Positions 7,589 through 16,971 of a DNA stretch of 64,000 nucleotides are shown one piece after another. Origin of the DNA: Clostridium sp. M62/1 (GTDB lineage: Bacteria; Bacillota; Clostridia; Lachnospirales; Lachnospiraceae); the NCBI RefSeq assembly GCF_020736365.1, contig NZ_CP085988.1:3354001-3418000 (forward strand). The letters are read 5' to 3'. The translations under genes were made by a program, and so were the position numbers. Below the pieces are notes generated by a model, which saw only the letters and a list, made by a program, of their open reading frames with translations, was not told where the DNA came from and searched no databases. Positions within the stretch are counted from its first letter, which is position 1; every line of letters starts with the position of its first letter.

Positions 7589-9463
7589 TCACAGGGATTC
7601 CTCCCCCGAGCCATGCAGCAGATAGTTATAAAATTCGTCCAGAATATCATCCCTGCAGCTTCCCAGCAGGTAAATCAGCTTTGAGGCAAACAGCATAAAA
7701 TCCCAGTTATCCATCTCAAATTCCACAGCTCTGATTTTCCCGGACGGACAGTCTGCCACGAAACGGCATCTGTTTCCTCCTCCAGGCCGGAACAGGTAGT
7801 GATAGCGTATCTTCTTCTGCCCTTCAATGCAGACTGACTGAAGATCCGGCAAAAATGTTTTTTCTCTGCCCACGGTTCTTACTTCACAGCCAATGTCTCT
7901 CAGATCATTCACCGTCCCTGCCAGCTTCTGCAGATACCTCTGAGGAAATTCTTTTGCATAGCGTGATATTGCTTCTATATGCTTCCAGTCCTCTGCACTC
8001 AGCATAGGAGACACGAACGCATAGGGAATCCTGCACTCCTTCGGATCCAGAAAGAGCGTGGACAGGACAAAGTCATAGGTCTCCTGCTCTCTCTCAAAAA
8101 AGCCATAATAGCTGCATTCTGTAATCTCCCACTTGGAATGGCGGGTCAGCAGCTTATGCCGCATCAGGTTGACAATGCCCTTTTGCTGGTTCGACACCAG
8201 AAGCACCTTCGCCTTCTCCTCCTTCTCCAGGATCTCTCCCTGTATATAGAGAGTCAGATAACAGATCTCATCCATGCTGATATCCGGGAGCCTGAATTTT
8301 CTGGAAAGAATCCAGCAGATAACCTGGCATACATTGATCGTTCCCATATACTCTTCCATAATCTGTGCAGTCAGGGGATTTCTGGCCGTTGTATTCGCCT
8401 TCACACGCCTCAGCATCAGGGCAATGTGAGCCATAATATTCTGGTAAAGCCCCGACTCCTCCCGCAGATTTACCTCCATGATGACAGAAAAGGCGTCGAT
8501 AAAGTCACTCCCAAAGGCGTCGAACAGCTCTGTATCTGCCTCCTGGCCGGAATCTGCAAGAGAGTCCGACAGGTGGGTGGTTTCCAGGAGAGCTGCCATG
8601 GCAGCCTGTTCTGTGGCAGAAATCTCCATACCATAGTCCTCTGTGAGCCCATCGGCAATCTTCCCTGCAAGATCCCTGTAGATTCCTCTGTGCTTCCCAT
8701 CCTCTCCCGTCTCTTTTGGCGGAATAGAAAATCCCTCCCTGATACGGTATATCGTGACCAGCAGCCCCACTGATACGCGGCCATACTCCAGCTCATCAAA
8801 ATAGTAGTTCTGCCTCTCCTCTATCCTTCTCAGAATTTTCTCCACACAGATCAGATCATCTTCCGAAAAACAGTCCAGAATTGTCATCATCATGTCTGAC
8901 TCCACCGCAGGTTCCTCTGCTTCCTTCCCGGATGCGTCCAGAAGCATGACAATCAGCTCTGTCAGAGCCTTCCGGATGTTCTGCTCCGGTCCATCTGCCC
9001 TCGCCCCCTTCTTCGCCTTAACAAGCAGAAGGCCATGACGGCTGAAAAACTCTTCCACTGCCTTTAAATCCTTGGTAATGCTGCTCCTGCTCACATAATA
9101 TTTGTAGGCCAGATCGGAAAGCGAGGCAGGCTCATCTGTATACAAAAGCAGATTCAAAGCCAGATCCATTCTTCTGGAATTTCGATCCCAGACAATCCCC
9201 TGGCGTTCTGCCTTCCCTGCCTCCCAGAGAGCCATATTATTAAAAAATGCAGCCCTGTCAGCCCCATCCAGGTTCAGACGGATGCCGACTCCTGCTCTCC
9301 TCTCAATAAATGCTCCATCTCTCTCCAGTTCCCGGTTCAGGCTCTCCATATCGCGCCTTAAGGTTTTCTCCGATACTCCCAGCTCTCCGGCGCAGATGTG
9401 AAGGGGAATAAATTGTTCTTTTTCTATCAGTAATTTTATAAATTTTTCGTGTCTTTCTCTCAT
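7589..9463 (-). CDS. PRD-domain transcriptional regulator (BglG/MtlR type) of the PTS operon
   Basis: A 624-residue regulator from ATG 9461-9463 (GGGAGA site). Order: an N-terminal HTH (LGVSEKTLRRDMESLN) and a second winged helix (LAYKYYVSRSSITKDLKAV), two PRD modules, a degenerate IIB-Gat-like segment (KVLLVSNQQKG, without the usual phosphorylated Cys), and a C-terminal tail. PRD proteins are switched by PTS phosphorylation of paired histidines. The second PRD keeps NIMAHIALMLRR, but the second position reads LTLYIQ, with Tyr where His is usual. The first PRD lacks clear paired histidines. It heads the operon and probably controls it. A frame open further upstream to 9547 is not favoured. 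Confidence 0.87.
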   Translation of the reverse strand: MRERHEKFIKLLIEKEQFIPLHICAGELGVSEKTLRRDMESLNRELERDGAFIERRAGVGIRLNLDGADRAAFFNNMALWEAGKAERQGIVWDRNSRRMDLALNLLLYTDEPASLSDLAYKYYVSRSSITKDLKAVEEFFSRHGLLLVKAKKGARADGPEQNIRKALTELIVMLLDASGKEAEEPAVESDMMMTILDCFSEDDLICVEKILRRIEERQNYYFDELEYGRVSVGLLVTIYRIREGFSIPPKETGEDGKHRGIYRDLAGKIADGLTEDYGMEISATEQAAMAALLETTHLSDSLADSGQEADTELFDAFGSDFIDAFSVIMEVNLREESGLYQNIMAHIALMLRRVKANTTARNPLTAQIMEEYMGTINVCQVICWILSRKFRLPDISMDEICYLTLYIQGEILEKEEKAKVLLVSNQQKGIVNLMRHKLLTRHSKWEITECSYYGFFEREQETYDFVLSTLFLDPKECRIPYAFVSPMLSAEDWKHIEAISRYAKEFPQRYLQKLAGTVNDLRDIGCEVRTVGREKTFLPDLQSVCIEGQKKIRYHYLFRPGGGNRCRFVADCPSGKIRAVEFEMDNWDFMLFASKLIYLLGSCRDDILDEFYNYLLHGSGEESL

Positions 9464-9541
9464 TTCTCCCTTTCTATCTATTATTTTCTTTATTGTAACA
9501 ACTTTGTTTGTAAATAGAAACAGATGGCCATTCCATGTTTT

Positions 9542-9559
9542 GTCCATATTAATGTGGAC
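9542..9559. repeat. Small inverted repeat upstream of the PRD regulator
   Basis: GTCCA and TGGAC flank an 8-base AT-rich centre, about 80 bases upstream of the regulator start and between it and the divergent nitroreductase gene. It could be an operator; evidence is limited to the symmetry. Confidence 0.25.
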
Positions 9560-9811
9560 TCAGGTAAACAGCATTATCCCGACAGAGATGTTTTATTTTA
9601 CCATTGATTCCGGAGCCTATAAGCCATCAAAACAGCCGAACAGCAGTTCATCCTCCTCCCCGCACGTCCGTCGGGGCTGCCTCGAAAAAATCCTATGGCA
9701 AATCTCCCGCGCCGGGAGTACAATAAAAGTAATCCATCCTGTTTTCCCGGCGGCGCCCTGTCCGTCTTCGGAACTTGCCGCTATTCTATTTTAAAAAAAG
9801 GAGAATTTCGT

Positions 9812-10378
9812 ATGAACTTTCACACATTTGAAGAACTTCAGAACACCCGCGAAAGCTGCCGCGTATACAGCGACGCTCCTGTTTCCAGGGAGCTTCTCAC
9901 CCACCTGGCAGATGTGGCCCGTTTAAGCCCCAGCGCCTGCAACTCCCAGCCCTGGCATTTTCTCATCGTTGACGAGCCGGAGGCGAAAAAACGGCTGACC
10001 GAATGTCTGGAGGACGGGGGATTAAACGGCTGTCCGTGGGGAAACAGGGTTCCCGCTTTCTTTATCATCTGCGAGGAGAAGGCAAAGCTTCAGCCTGGCG
10101 TTGCCGAGCATTACGGCTCCCAGCATTTCGCCCAGATGGATATAGGGATGGCCGCCATGTCCCTCTGCTGCGAGGCCGCTTCCCTGGGACTCGGAACCTG
10201 TATGATCTGCACCATGAACCAGGAACGGCTGCACAGTGCCTTTCATATTCCTTCTGACACCACAGCCCGCCTGATCATCACCGTGGGCTATCCGGCCAAC
10301 CCGGGCGCTCCCCGCAGAAAGCAGAGAAAAGAACTCTCTTCCATTGTCAGCTACAACAGCTGGGACTCTGACCGGTAA
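9812..10378 (+). CDS. Nitroreductase-family flavoprotein
   Basis: A 188-residue protein of the FMN-dependent nitroreductase fold. The N-terminal motif TRESCRVYSDAPVS, then ARLSPSACNSQPWHF, is the FMN-binding signature. The middle segment DIGMAAMSLCCEAASLGLGTCMI is also typical. It probably reduces nitro- or quinone-type compounds with NAD(P)H; substrate unknown. ATG 9812 follows AAAGGAG by seven bases, so the frame open upstream to 9695 is not used. It is a single gene with a terminator at 10475. Confidence 0.88.
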   Translation: MNFHTFEELQNTRESCRVYSDAPVSRELLTHLADVARLSPSACNSQPWHFLIVDEPEAKKRLTECLEDGGLNGCPWGNRVPAFFIICEEKAKLQPGVAEHYGSQHFAQMDIGMAAMSLCCEAASLGLGTCMICTMNQERLHSAFHIPSDTTARLIITVGYPANPGAPRRKQRKELSSIVSYNSWDSDR

Positions 10379-10474
10379 ACAGCCCGTCTTTCCTGGGGCG
10401 GATGCAGACGCTGCTGAATCCGGAGCCGTTTCTCAGAAGCGGGAACTGCTGAAAAAAGATACCGGCAAAACAGG

Positions 10475-10536
10475 AAAAGCCGCAGGCGCATGGCTCAGCT
10501 CCTTTCGTCCACGCGTCTGCGGCTTTATTCTTTTTC
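10475..10536. terminator. Hairpin terminator between nitroreductase and RluF-like genes
   Basis: AAAGCCGCAGGCG pairs with CGTCTGCGGCTTT (one mismatch), followed by ATTCTTTTTC on the plus strand. An A-run precedes it, so it could end transcripts from both sides. Confidence 0.75.
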
Positions 10537-10565
10537 ATTCAATGCCCCGGGCCGGCCCTGGCAGC

Positions 10566-11366
10566 CTATCTCCCGCCTTTTTCCGGCTCTCTCTGTCCCA
10601 ATTCACTGTGTTTCCCTGCATTTTTCTGGTCCGCTTTTCTCCGCTCTCCTTTTCCTTCCAGAAGCTCTGTCAGCTCCTTCCACTCTCCCCTGGTAATCTC
10701 CCTGTACTCTCCTGTCTTCAGGCCGTCCAGACGAAGGTTCATAATCCTCACTCTTTTCAGAGTTCTCACCCGGTATCCTAAAGCCTCACACATCCTCCTG
10801 ATCTGCCGGTTCAGCCCCTGAGTCAGTATGATGCGGAAGGATTTTTCTCCTGTTTTTTCCACGGTGCAGGGCCTTGTCACCGTGTCGAGAATCTTTACTC
10901 CCTTCCTCATCCGGTTCAGAAACTGCTCTGTGATCTCCCGGTCCACACTCACCAGATACTCTTTCTCGTGTCCGTATCTTCCCTTCAGAATCCGGTTCAC
11001 CAGCTCCCCCTGGTTGGTCATCAGGATCAGTCCCTCTGAATCCTTGTCGAGCCTTCCCACCGGGTACACCCGCAGGGGATAGCCGATAAAATCCACAATA
11101 TTCTCTGCCCTGTCCCGGTCAGAGGTGGTGCAGACAATCCCCCTGGGCTTATTGACCAGCAGCACTACAGGCCTGTCTTTTCCTGAAATCAGAGTCCCGT
11201 CCGCCTCTATCTGCTGCCCTTCCCTGATCTTCATCCCCATAGATGCCACAGCTCCGTCCACCAGGACCTCTCCCGCCTCAATCAGGCGATCCGCCTCCCG
11301 GCGGGAGCAGAATCCTGACTCACTGAGAAATTTGTTCAGCCGGATCTCCTGCGTTCCCTTTTCCAT
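10566..11366 (-). CDS. rluF: 23S rRNA pseudouridine synthase, RluF/RsuA family
   Basis: A 266-residue protein with an N-terminal S4 RNA-binding domain (IRLNKFLSESGFCSRREADRL) and a pseudouridine synthase domain. The catalytic Asp107 lies in GRLDKDSEGLIL; LTQGLNRQIRRMCEALGY is the second family motif. It converts a specific uridine in large-subunit rRNA. The tail resembles RluF more than RluB, but exact target assignment is inference. ATG 11364-11366 follows GGGAGG. The frame extends 17 codons further up without a good site. The C-terminal 30 residues are charged and probably disordered. Confidence 0.85.
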   Translation of the reverse strand: MEKGTQEIRLNKFLSESGFCSRREADRLIEAGEVLVDGAVASMGMKIREGQQIEADGTLISGKDRPVVLLVNKPRGIVCTTSDRDRAENIVDFIGYPLRVYPVGRLDKDSEGLILMTNQGELVNRILKGRYGHEKEYLVSVDREITEQFLNRMRKGVKILDTVTRPCTVEKTGEKSFRIILTQGLNRQIRRMCEALGYRVRTLKRVRIMNLRLDGLKTGEYREITRGEWKELTELLEGKGERRKADQKNAGKHSELGQREPEKGGR

Positions 11367-11450
11367 TCCGTATCCTCCCATTCGTGCCTCTTGTCTCTCC
11401 TGACGCCTTTTCTCCATCTCCCGGCGCTTCTCTCTGTTTCTTCGCGCGCT

Positions 11451-14400
11451 CTATCTCTTCACGCCTTCCCTGGCCCTCTCGCACAGGCTGAAGAGCTCTG
11501 TCAGAAGCTCCTTTGCCTTCTCTGTCATTTTCATGCAGTCCTTATTCCTGCTCCTCTGATCCTGGTAGAGAAACTCCGGAGCATCGCCGGGGCGCAGCTT
11601 CAGATCGCCCCTGTATTTTCCTATGAGCTCGGGAATTCCTGTCACATCGATCTCTGCCTTTTTAAACATCACAAGCCTTACCTCCTGCCGGTTGATGAAC
11701 ACATCCGTCACCCCTGCCCTGTGGGCCAGAGCTTTCAGGGCAGCCACCCGCAGCAGATTTTCCACCGGCCCCGGTATCTCTCCGAAGCGGTCGATCAGCT
11801 CATCCTGCATATCCATGTATTCCTCCTCAGACTCAATGCCTGAGATCCGCTTGTAAATATCTAACTTCTGATACTCATTTTTAATATAGGAGGCAGGAAT
11901 GTAGGCGTCAATATCGCAGTCCACCGTGGTTTCAAACTCTGCCCCCTCCTCTGTCTCTCCCTTTAAGGCCAGAACGGCCTCGTTTAACAGCTTGCAGTAG
12001 AGGTCATATCCCACGGCCTCCATATGGCCATGCTGCTCTGCCCCCAGGATGTTTCCGGCTCCCCGGATCTCCAGATCCCGCATGGCAATCTTGATTCCGC
12101 TGCCCAGCTCTGTAAACTCCCGGATAGCCTGAAGCCTTTTTTCCGCCTCCTCCCGGAGGAGCTTATCCCTTCTGTACATGAGAAAGGCATAGGAGGTACG
12201 GCTGGAACGTCCCACGCGCCCTCTGATCTGATAGAGCTGTGAAAGCCCCAGGCGGTCTGCATCGTGAATGATAATCGTGTTGGCATTGGGGATATTCAGC
12301 CCCGTTTCAATAATCGTGGTGGAAACGAGCACGTCAATGTCGCCATTGACAAAGTCGAGCATAATCCGCTCCAGCTCGTGCTCCCTCATCTGCCCGTGAG
12401 CAAAGGTCACCTGGGCGTCAGGCACCAGGGAGGCCACATGGTTTGCGATCTCCTCAATGTTGTTGACCCGGTTGTATACATAGTACACCTGCCCGCCTCT
12501 GGCCACCTCCCTGTTGATGGCCTCCCGCACCATCTCGTCGTTGTACTCCATCACATAAGTCTGGATCGGCAGACGGTCCACCGGAGGTTCCTCCAGAACA
12601 CTCATATCGCGGATTCCGATAAGGCTCATGTGGAGTGTCCTGGGGATCGGCGTCGCCGTCAGGGTGATGACATCCACGTTTTCCTTCAGCTTTTTAATCT
12701 TCTCCTTGTGGGCCACCCCGAACCGCTGCTCCTCGTCGATAATGAGGAGTCCCAGACTCTTGAACTCCACGTCCTTTGACAGCACCCGGTGGGTTCCGAT
12801 GAGCACGTCCACAAAGCCCTTTTTCAGATCCTCCAGGGTCCGTTTCTGCTCTGCCGGCGTGCGAAACCGCGACAGCATATCCACCCGGACCGGAAAATCC
12901 TTCATTCTCTGGACAAAGGTATTGTAATGCTGCTGGGCCAGGATCGTGGTGGGAACCAGATAAACCACCTGCTTTCCCTCCTGGATGGCCTTGAAGGCTG
13001 CCCTCAGGGCAATCTCCGTCTTTCCGTAGCCCACATCCCCGCAGATCAGCCGATCCATGATCTTCCTGCTCTCCATGTCTCTCTTGACTGCGTCAATGGC
13101 CTCCAGCTGATCCTCTGTCTCCTCGTAGGGGAACATCTCCTCAAATTCTCTCTGCCATACTGTGTCAGGGCCGTACTGGAAGCCCTCCTGCTCCTGCCTT
13201 GCGGCATAGAGCTTTACCAGATCCTTGGCAATCTCCTTTACCGCTCCCCGCACCCGGGTCTTCGTCTTATTCCACTCGCTTCCTCCAAGACGGTTCAGCT
13301 TCGGCCGCTTGGCGTCCGCTCCCGCATACTTCTGGATTCCCTCCAGCTTTGTGGCCGGAAGGTAGAGGTTTCCGCCGTCTGCGTACTCGATTTTAATATA
13401 GTCCTTTACCACCTTGTCCTGTTCGATCTTCTCGATTCCCCGGTAGATTCCAAGGCCATGGTTTTCATGTACCACATAGTCTCCCACGGAGAGCTCGGAA
13501 AAGCTCTGGATTTTCCTTCCCTCGTAGGCCGTCTTTTTCTTCTTTCTCTTTTTTCCCTGACCGCTTCCGAACATGTCGCCCTCTGTGATGACAGCAAATT
13601 TCAGAAGCGGGTACTCAAAGCCCCGGTGGAGGTTTCCGTAGGTGACCATAATCTCTCCGGCCTTCACCTGTCCGCCGTCCTCATCCGGCAGATAGGCCTT
13701 CAGCCCGTACTCCCTCAGATCGCCGGCCAGACGGCTGGCCCTTGTCCTGGAACCAGTCAGAAGGACTGTTCTGTATTTCTCCTTCTGCCACCTGGTCAGA
13801 TCCTTGATCAGCATCTCAAAGCCGTTCTGATAGGAGCCCATGCTCTTGGCCTCAATGCTGTACTTTTTTTTCACAGAAAAGCCTGTCATCCTCTGATCAA
13901 GCCCTGACACCAGAAGCGTATGGCTTCCTGACATCATAGCGGCTGTGGCCTTTGCCGAATAGAGAAAGTCTGTCTGCCCGGGAAGCAGGTATCCTCCCTC
14001 CAGCCGGTGGGCCATACTCTCCCGAAATTCCAGTTCCACCGCTTCAGCCTTCTCCCTGATTCTCAGAGGCTCATCGAGAAATACAGCCAGCTCCTCCTTG
14101 GGGAAATACTCCAGGAAGGAAACGGTTTTTTCGGCAAAATACTGGATGAAGCCGCCCAGGCCATGTACCTTAAAGCCCTCTCTGATCTCCTCGGACAGCT
14201 CCCTCACCAGCCCCTCAATCCGGTGGGCCTCCTCATTTTTCATCTGATCTCTCAGAGCCTTCCCATACTTTTTCATTTCCTTCTCGATCTTTGAAAGCCC
14301 CTTCTCCACCCGGGATTTTTCAAGCAGCAGCTCTGTTGCAGGGCAGATCTCCACCCGCTCCAGCTCCTCCACTGAACGCTGGCTTTCCGGATCAAAGCTG

Positions 14401-15008
14401 CGGATGGAATCTACCTCATCCCCCCACAGCTCGATTCGCACGGGAAGCTCCTCGGTCAGCGGGAAAATGTCGATGATTCCGCCCCGCACGGAAAACTGTC
14501 CCATTCCGTCCACCTGTCCGACTCTCTCGTAGCCCAGCCCTGCCAGCGCTTCCTTCATCTCCTCCGTTTTCAGGCTCTCCCCGGAAACAACGGCAATCCG
14601 GCTGTTTCTGATCTCCGAAAGCGGCAGAAGGCGATCCATCAGCCCGTCCACCGTTGTCACGATCGTTCCCGCCTCGTCCTCCATCAGATGCTTGAATACC
14701 TGCATCCTCTGGCGTGTCAGCAGATTTCCATGGATATCGGAGCTGTAAAACAGCAGATCCTTGGCCGGATAGAGGAACACTGCCGGATCAAAGGTCCTGT
14801 AGTCCTCATAGATCTCCCTGGCCCTGGAATCGTCATAGGTCACAATCAGCTTCCACCTGAGGCTTCCCGCCGTCTCGCTGATCAGGTGAACCTTCTGGGA
14901 ATCCACGCACCCGCTGACCTGAAGAGGCCCCTTTCCCTGTTCCAGATCCCGGTTCATCTCCTGAAACTCCACCAGCTCTTCCAGCGGATTTGCAAATATC
15001 ACTCCCAT
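11451..15008 (-). CDS. mfd: Transcription-repair coupling factor Mfd
   Basis: An 1185-residue ATP-dependent translocase that removes stalled RNA polymerase at lesions and recruits UvrA. Domains in order: UvrB-like N-terminal module (about 1-330), RNA polymerase interaction domain (GDYVVHENHGLGIYRG), RecG-like helicase with Walker A GDVGYGKTEIAL and DEEQ box, helicase C domain (RGRVGRSSRTSYAF), and the C-terminal TRCF domain. Length and motifs match the family. ATG 15006-15008 is six bases from GGAGGG; the ATG two codons earlier abuts it. It follows pth, a common Firmicute pairing. Confidence 0.97.
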   Translation of the reverse strand: MGVIFANPLEELVEFQEMNRDLEQGKGPLQVSGCVDSQKVHLISETAGSLRWKLIVTYDDSRAREIYEDYRTFDPAVFLYPAKDLLFYSSDIHGNLLTRQRMQVFKHLMEDEAGTIVTTVDGLMDRLLPLSEIRNSRIAVVSGESLKTEEMKEALAGLGYERVGQVDGMGQFSVRGGIIDIFPLTEELPVRIELWGDEVDSIRSFDPESQRSVEELERVEICPATELLLEKSRVEKGLSKIEKEMKKYGKALRDQMKNEEAHRIEGLVRELSEEIREGFKVHGLGGFIQYFAEKTVSFLEYFPKEELAVFLDEPLRIREKAEAVELEFRESMAHRLEGGYLLPGQTDFLYSAKATAAMMSGSHTLLVSGLDQRMTGFSVKKKYSIEAKSMGSYQNGFEMLIKDLTRWQKEKYRTVLLTGSRTRASRLAGDLREYGLKAYLPDEDGGQVKAGEIMVTYGNLHRGFEYPLLKFAVITEGDMFGSGQGKKRKKKKTAYEGRKIQSFSELSVGDYVVHENHGLGIYRGIEKIEQDKVVKDYIKIEYADGGNLYLPATKLEGIQKYAGADAKRPKLNRLGGSEWNKTKTRVRGAVKEIAKDLVKLYAARQEQEGFQYGPDTVWQREFEEMFPYEETEDQLEAIDAVKRDMESRKIMDRLICGDVGYGKTEIALRAAFKAIQEGKQVVYLVPTTILAQQHYNTFVQRMKDFPVRVDMLSRFRTPAEQKRTLEDLKKGFVDVLIGTHRVLSKDVEFKSLGLLIIDEEQRFGVAHKEKIKKLKENVDVITLTATPIPRTLHMSLIGIRDMSVLEEPPVDRLPIQTYVMEYNDEMVREAINREVARGGQVYYVYNRVNNIEEIANHVASLVPDAQVTFAHGQMREHELERIMLDFVNGDIDVLVSTTIIETGLNIPNANTIIIHDADRLGLSQLYQIRGRVGRSSRTSYAFLMYRRDKLLREEAEKRLQAIREFTELGSGIKIAMRDLEIRGAGNILGAEQHGHMEAVGYDLYCKLLNEAVLALKGETEEGAEFETTVDCDIDAYIPASYIKNEYQKLDIYKRISGIESEEEYMDMQDELIDRFGEIPGPVENLLRVAALKALAHRAGVTDVFINRQEVRLVMFKKAEIDVTGIPELIGKYRGDLKLRPGDAPEFLYQDQRSRNKDCMKMTEKAKELLTELFSLCERAREGVKR

Positions 15009-15126
15009 TTTCATCCCTCCTGACTCTCTGCCTGATACGCCGTGTTTCCATGGCCCGCTTTTTGCACGCCTTCACAGCCCCTGCCCGTTTGGGCAGCCTG
15101 TTCTCCTGCCGCTGCGGCCCTGCGGC

Positions 15127-15726
15127 TTATTCTTCCTTTGCCTCTGCCTTTTCTTTCTTCTTTTTAGAACCATTATACTGGTTCATAGCCGCGTCTGCTC
15201 CCTCTGTCATAATAGCGACGGCCGCCTTGGCGGCAGTCTCGAAGGCCTCCTTCATGGTGTCCTGCTCTTCCTTTGCAAAACGGCCCAGCACATAGTCTGC
15301 CAGATCCATCCTCGGCGGCTTCTCCCCTACTCCCACCTTGATCCTTGTAAATTCCTGGGTTCCCAGATGGGCGATAATGCTCTTGATTCCATTGTGGCCT
15401 CCTGCGCTTCCCTTCTTGCGGATGCGCAGCTGTCCCGGCTCTAAGCTGATATCATCGAAAATAATCACCAGCTCTTCCTGTGTTACCTTGTAGTAATCCA
15501 CCAGAGCCCGGATGCTCTCCCCGCTTAAATTCATGTAGGTCTGGGGCTTGGCAAGAATTACCTTCTGCCCCTCAATCACTCCCTTGCCAATCAGCGCTTT
15601 GTGCGCCTTCTCCCTCACGTCAATTCCGTAGCGATCCGCCAGGGCATCAATCGTCAGAAAGCCTGCGTTGTGGCGGGTATTGTCATACTTTTCCCCGGGG
15701 TTTCCCAGTCCAGCTATAATATACAT
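15127..15726 (-). CDS. pth: Peptidyl-tRNA hydrolase
   Basis: A 199-residue enzyme that releases peptides from prematurely dropped peptidyl-tRNA. MYIIAGLGNPGEKYDNTRHN contains the catalytic His19. FDDISLEPGQLRIRKKGSAGGHNG holds the conserved Asp and the tRNA-contact region. A C-terminal Lys/Glu-rich tail is extra to the core fold. ATG 15724-15726 lies nine bases from AAGGAG; an ATG three codons upstream is too close to that site. Transcribed with mfd. Confidence 0.95.
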   Translation of the reverse strand: MYIIAGLGNPGEKYDNTRHNAGFLTIDALADRYGIDVREKAHKALIGKGVIEGQKVILAKPQTYMNLSGESIRALVDYYKVTQEELVIIFDDISLEPGQLRIRKKGSAGGHNGIKSIIAHLGTQEFTRIKVGVGEKPPRMDLADYVLGRFAKEEQDTMKEAFETAAKAAVAIMTEGADAAMNQYNGSKKKKEKAEAKEE

Positions 15727-16092
15727 ACTTTTCATTCTCCTTGTCCCATGACGGTTTCTGTCTGACTCTTCCTTTCCTCAGACACCGCCGTCCTGCTTCT
15801 TTATCTGCTGTCCGTTTTCCTGCCATCAGACAGGAGGAGCGGATATCCTATTTTCTGATTTTTTCGTTTCCTCACGGAGCACACGCCTTTAAGCGCCAGA
15901 TTTCCCTTCCCGGAGCTATCTGACGCTCATACCGCTTCATTCTAACAGCTATTTTCTCCTCTGTAAAGGAAAACATTCCCCTGTCCTGCTCCCCTTTTTG
16001 TGTATTGAGAGACAGTTCTCCAGAACACAGATGTTTCTTTCAGCCTTCGCCTGGATACCCTGTTACAATTCTGTAAAGCCGTCAGATTTCGG
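15727..16092. other. Intergenic region upstream of pth and bltD-like gene
   Basis: About 370 bases between divergent genes with no supported coding frame. It is pyrimidine-rich on the plus strand near pth and AT-richer toward 16090. I found no convincing pth promoter here. Confidence 0.35.
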
Positions 16093-16121
16093 TTGCAATA
16101 TTCTAAATTGTCTTGTATATT
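16093..16121 (+). promoter_or_regulatory. Sigma-A-type promoter for the BltD-like gene
   Basis: TTGCAA at 16093, a 17-base spacer, and TATATT at 16116, about 100 bases upstream of the start codon. Confidence 0.6.
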
Positions 16122-16223
16122 GATAGTTGCTGTCGGATGATTCCAGAAGGCAGAGGCTCCCGCTTCTGCTGCCGGAAATCCGCATACAGAATTTTTCCGC
16201 AAAATGATTGTACAGGAGGAATT

Positions 16224-16676
16224 ATGGAACTACAGTTTAAACCGGTCAATGAGAAAAACCGGAAGGAAATCCTGAGCCTTGAGCTCAGGGAAGACCAGAA
16301 GAAATTTATCGAATCGATAGAGAACTGTCTGTCTGAGGCAGATTCCCACTCCTGCTGGCATGCGGTGGGCATCTATGACGGAAATGTCCTTATTGGCTTT
16401 GCCATGTACGGCCTGTTCTGGGAATATCTTCCATTCGGACGTCTGTGGCTTAACCGCTTTCTCATTGACCGCCGTTATCAGAGTATGGGATACGGAAAAG
16501 CAGCCCTTATGGATCTTCTGAAAAGGTTGTGGAAAAAATACCACCGCAAACATATTTATCTGAGCGTCACAGATGATAATCAGACCGCTTCAGCCCTCTA
16601 CCATCACTTTGGCTTTGCCTACACCGGGGAGAGGGATATGCGCAACGAGCGGGTTATGGTACTTAAAATCGCATAG
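16224..16676 (+). CDS. bltD: GNAT acetyltransferase, BltD-like (spermine/spermidine type)
   Basis: A 150-residue single GNAT domain. The body closely follows Bacillus BltD: an N-terminal NRKEILSLELREDQKKFIES, then VLIGFAMYGLFWEY, then LNRFLIDRRYQSMGYGKAAL with the R-x-x-G-x-G acetyl-CoA loop, and IYLSVTDDNQTASALYHHFGF. BltD acetylates spermine and spermidine; carrying that substrate over is inference. ATG 16224 follows AGGAGG by five bases. It is monocistronic, with its own promoter and a downstream hairpin. Confidence 0.82.
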   Translation: MELQFKPVNEKNRKEILSLELREDQKKFIESIENCLSEADSHSCWHAVGIYDGNVLIGFAMYGLFWEYLPFGRLWLNRFLIDRRYQSMGYGKAALMDLLKRLWKKYHRKHIYLSVTDDNQTASALYHHFGFAYTGERDMRNERVMVLKIA

Positions 16677-16790
16677 CAGCCGCCTCCGCAGCTGAATATG
16701 ACTTTTGCAATATACAGGAGTCGTGGTTCTTTTCTCTGAGTTTTCAGAGCAGGATAAAAAAAGGTACTGAAACTGCGGCAAACCGGAGAA

Positions 16791-16853
16791 GAAAATCAAA
16801 AGAGGGCATCCCACAGAGTCTGACACTGTGGAACTCCCTCTCCTTTGATTTTC
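16791..16853. terminator. Long hairpin downstream of bltD-like and lipoprotein genes
   Basis: GAAAATCAAAAGAGGG pairs with CCCTCTCCTTTGATTTTC (one bulge/mismatch region), with an inner CCACAG/CTGTGG stem. The A/T-rich outer arms supply a T-run on either strand, fitting a bidirectional terminator between convergent genes. Confidence 0.65.
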
Positions 16854-16971
16854 AGAACTTTAAAAAAATATACGGCAGGCGCATTTTTCCGTAACACTGC
16901 CCTAATAGATCCCGCAGCAGCAGAAAGACAAACGTTTGAAGGGCCGCAGCAGAATCCCTGCAATATGCCTG

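Noticed and set aside
12789..13907. 372-codon plus-strand frame
   Set aside because: Lies wholly antisense to mfd, no RBS or known domain; produced by codon composition of the real gene.
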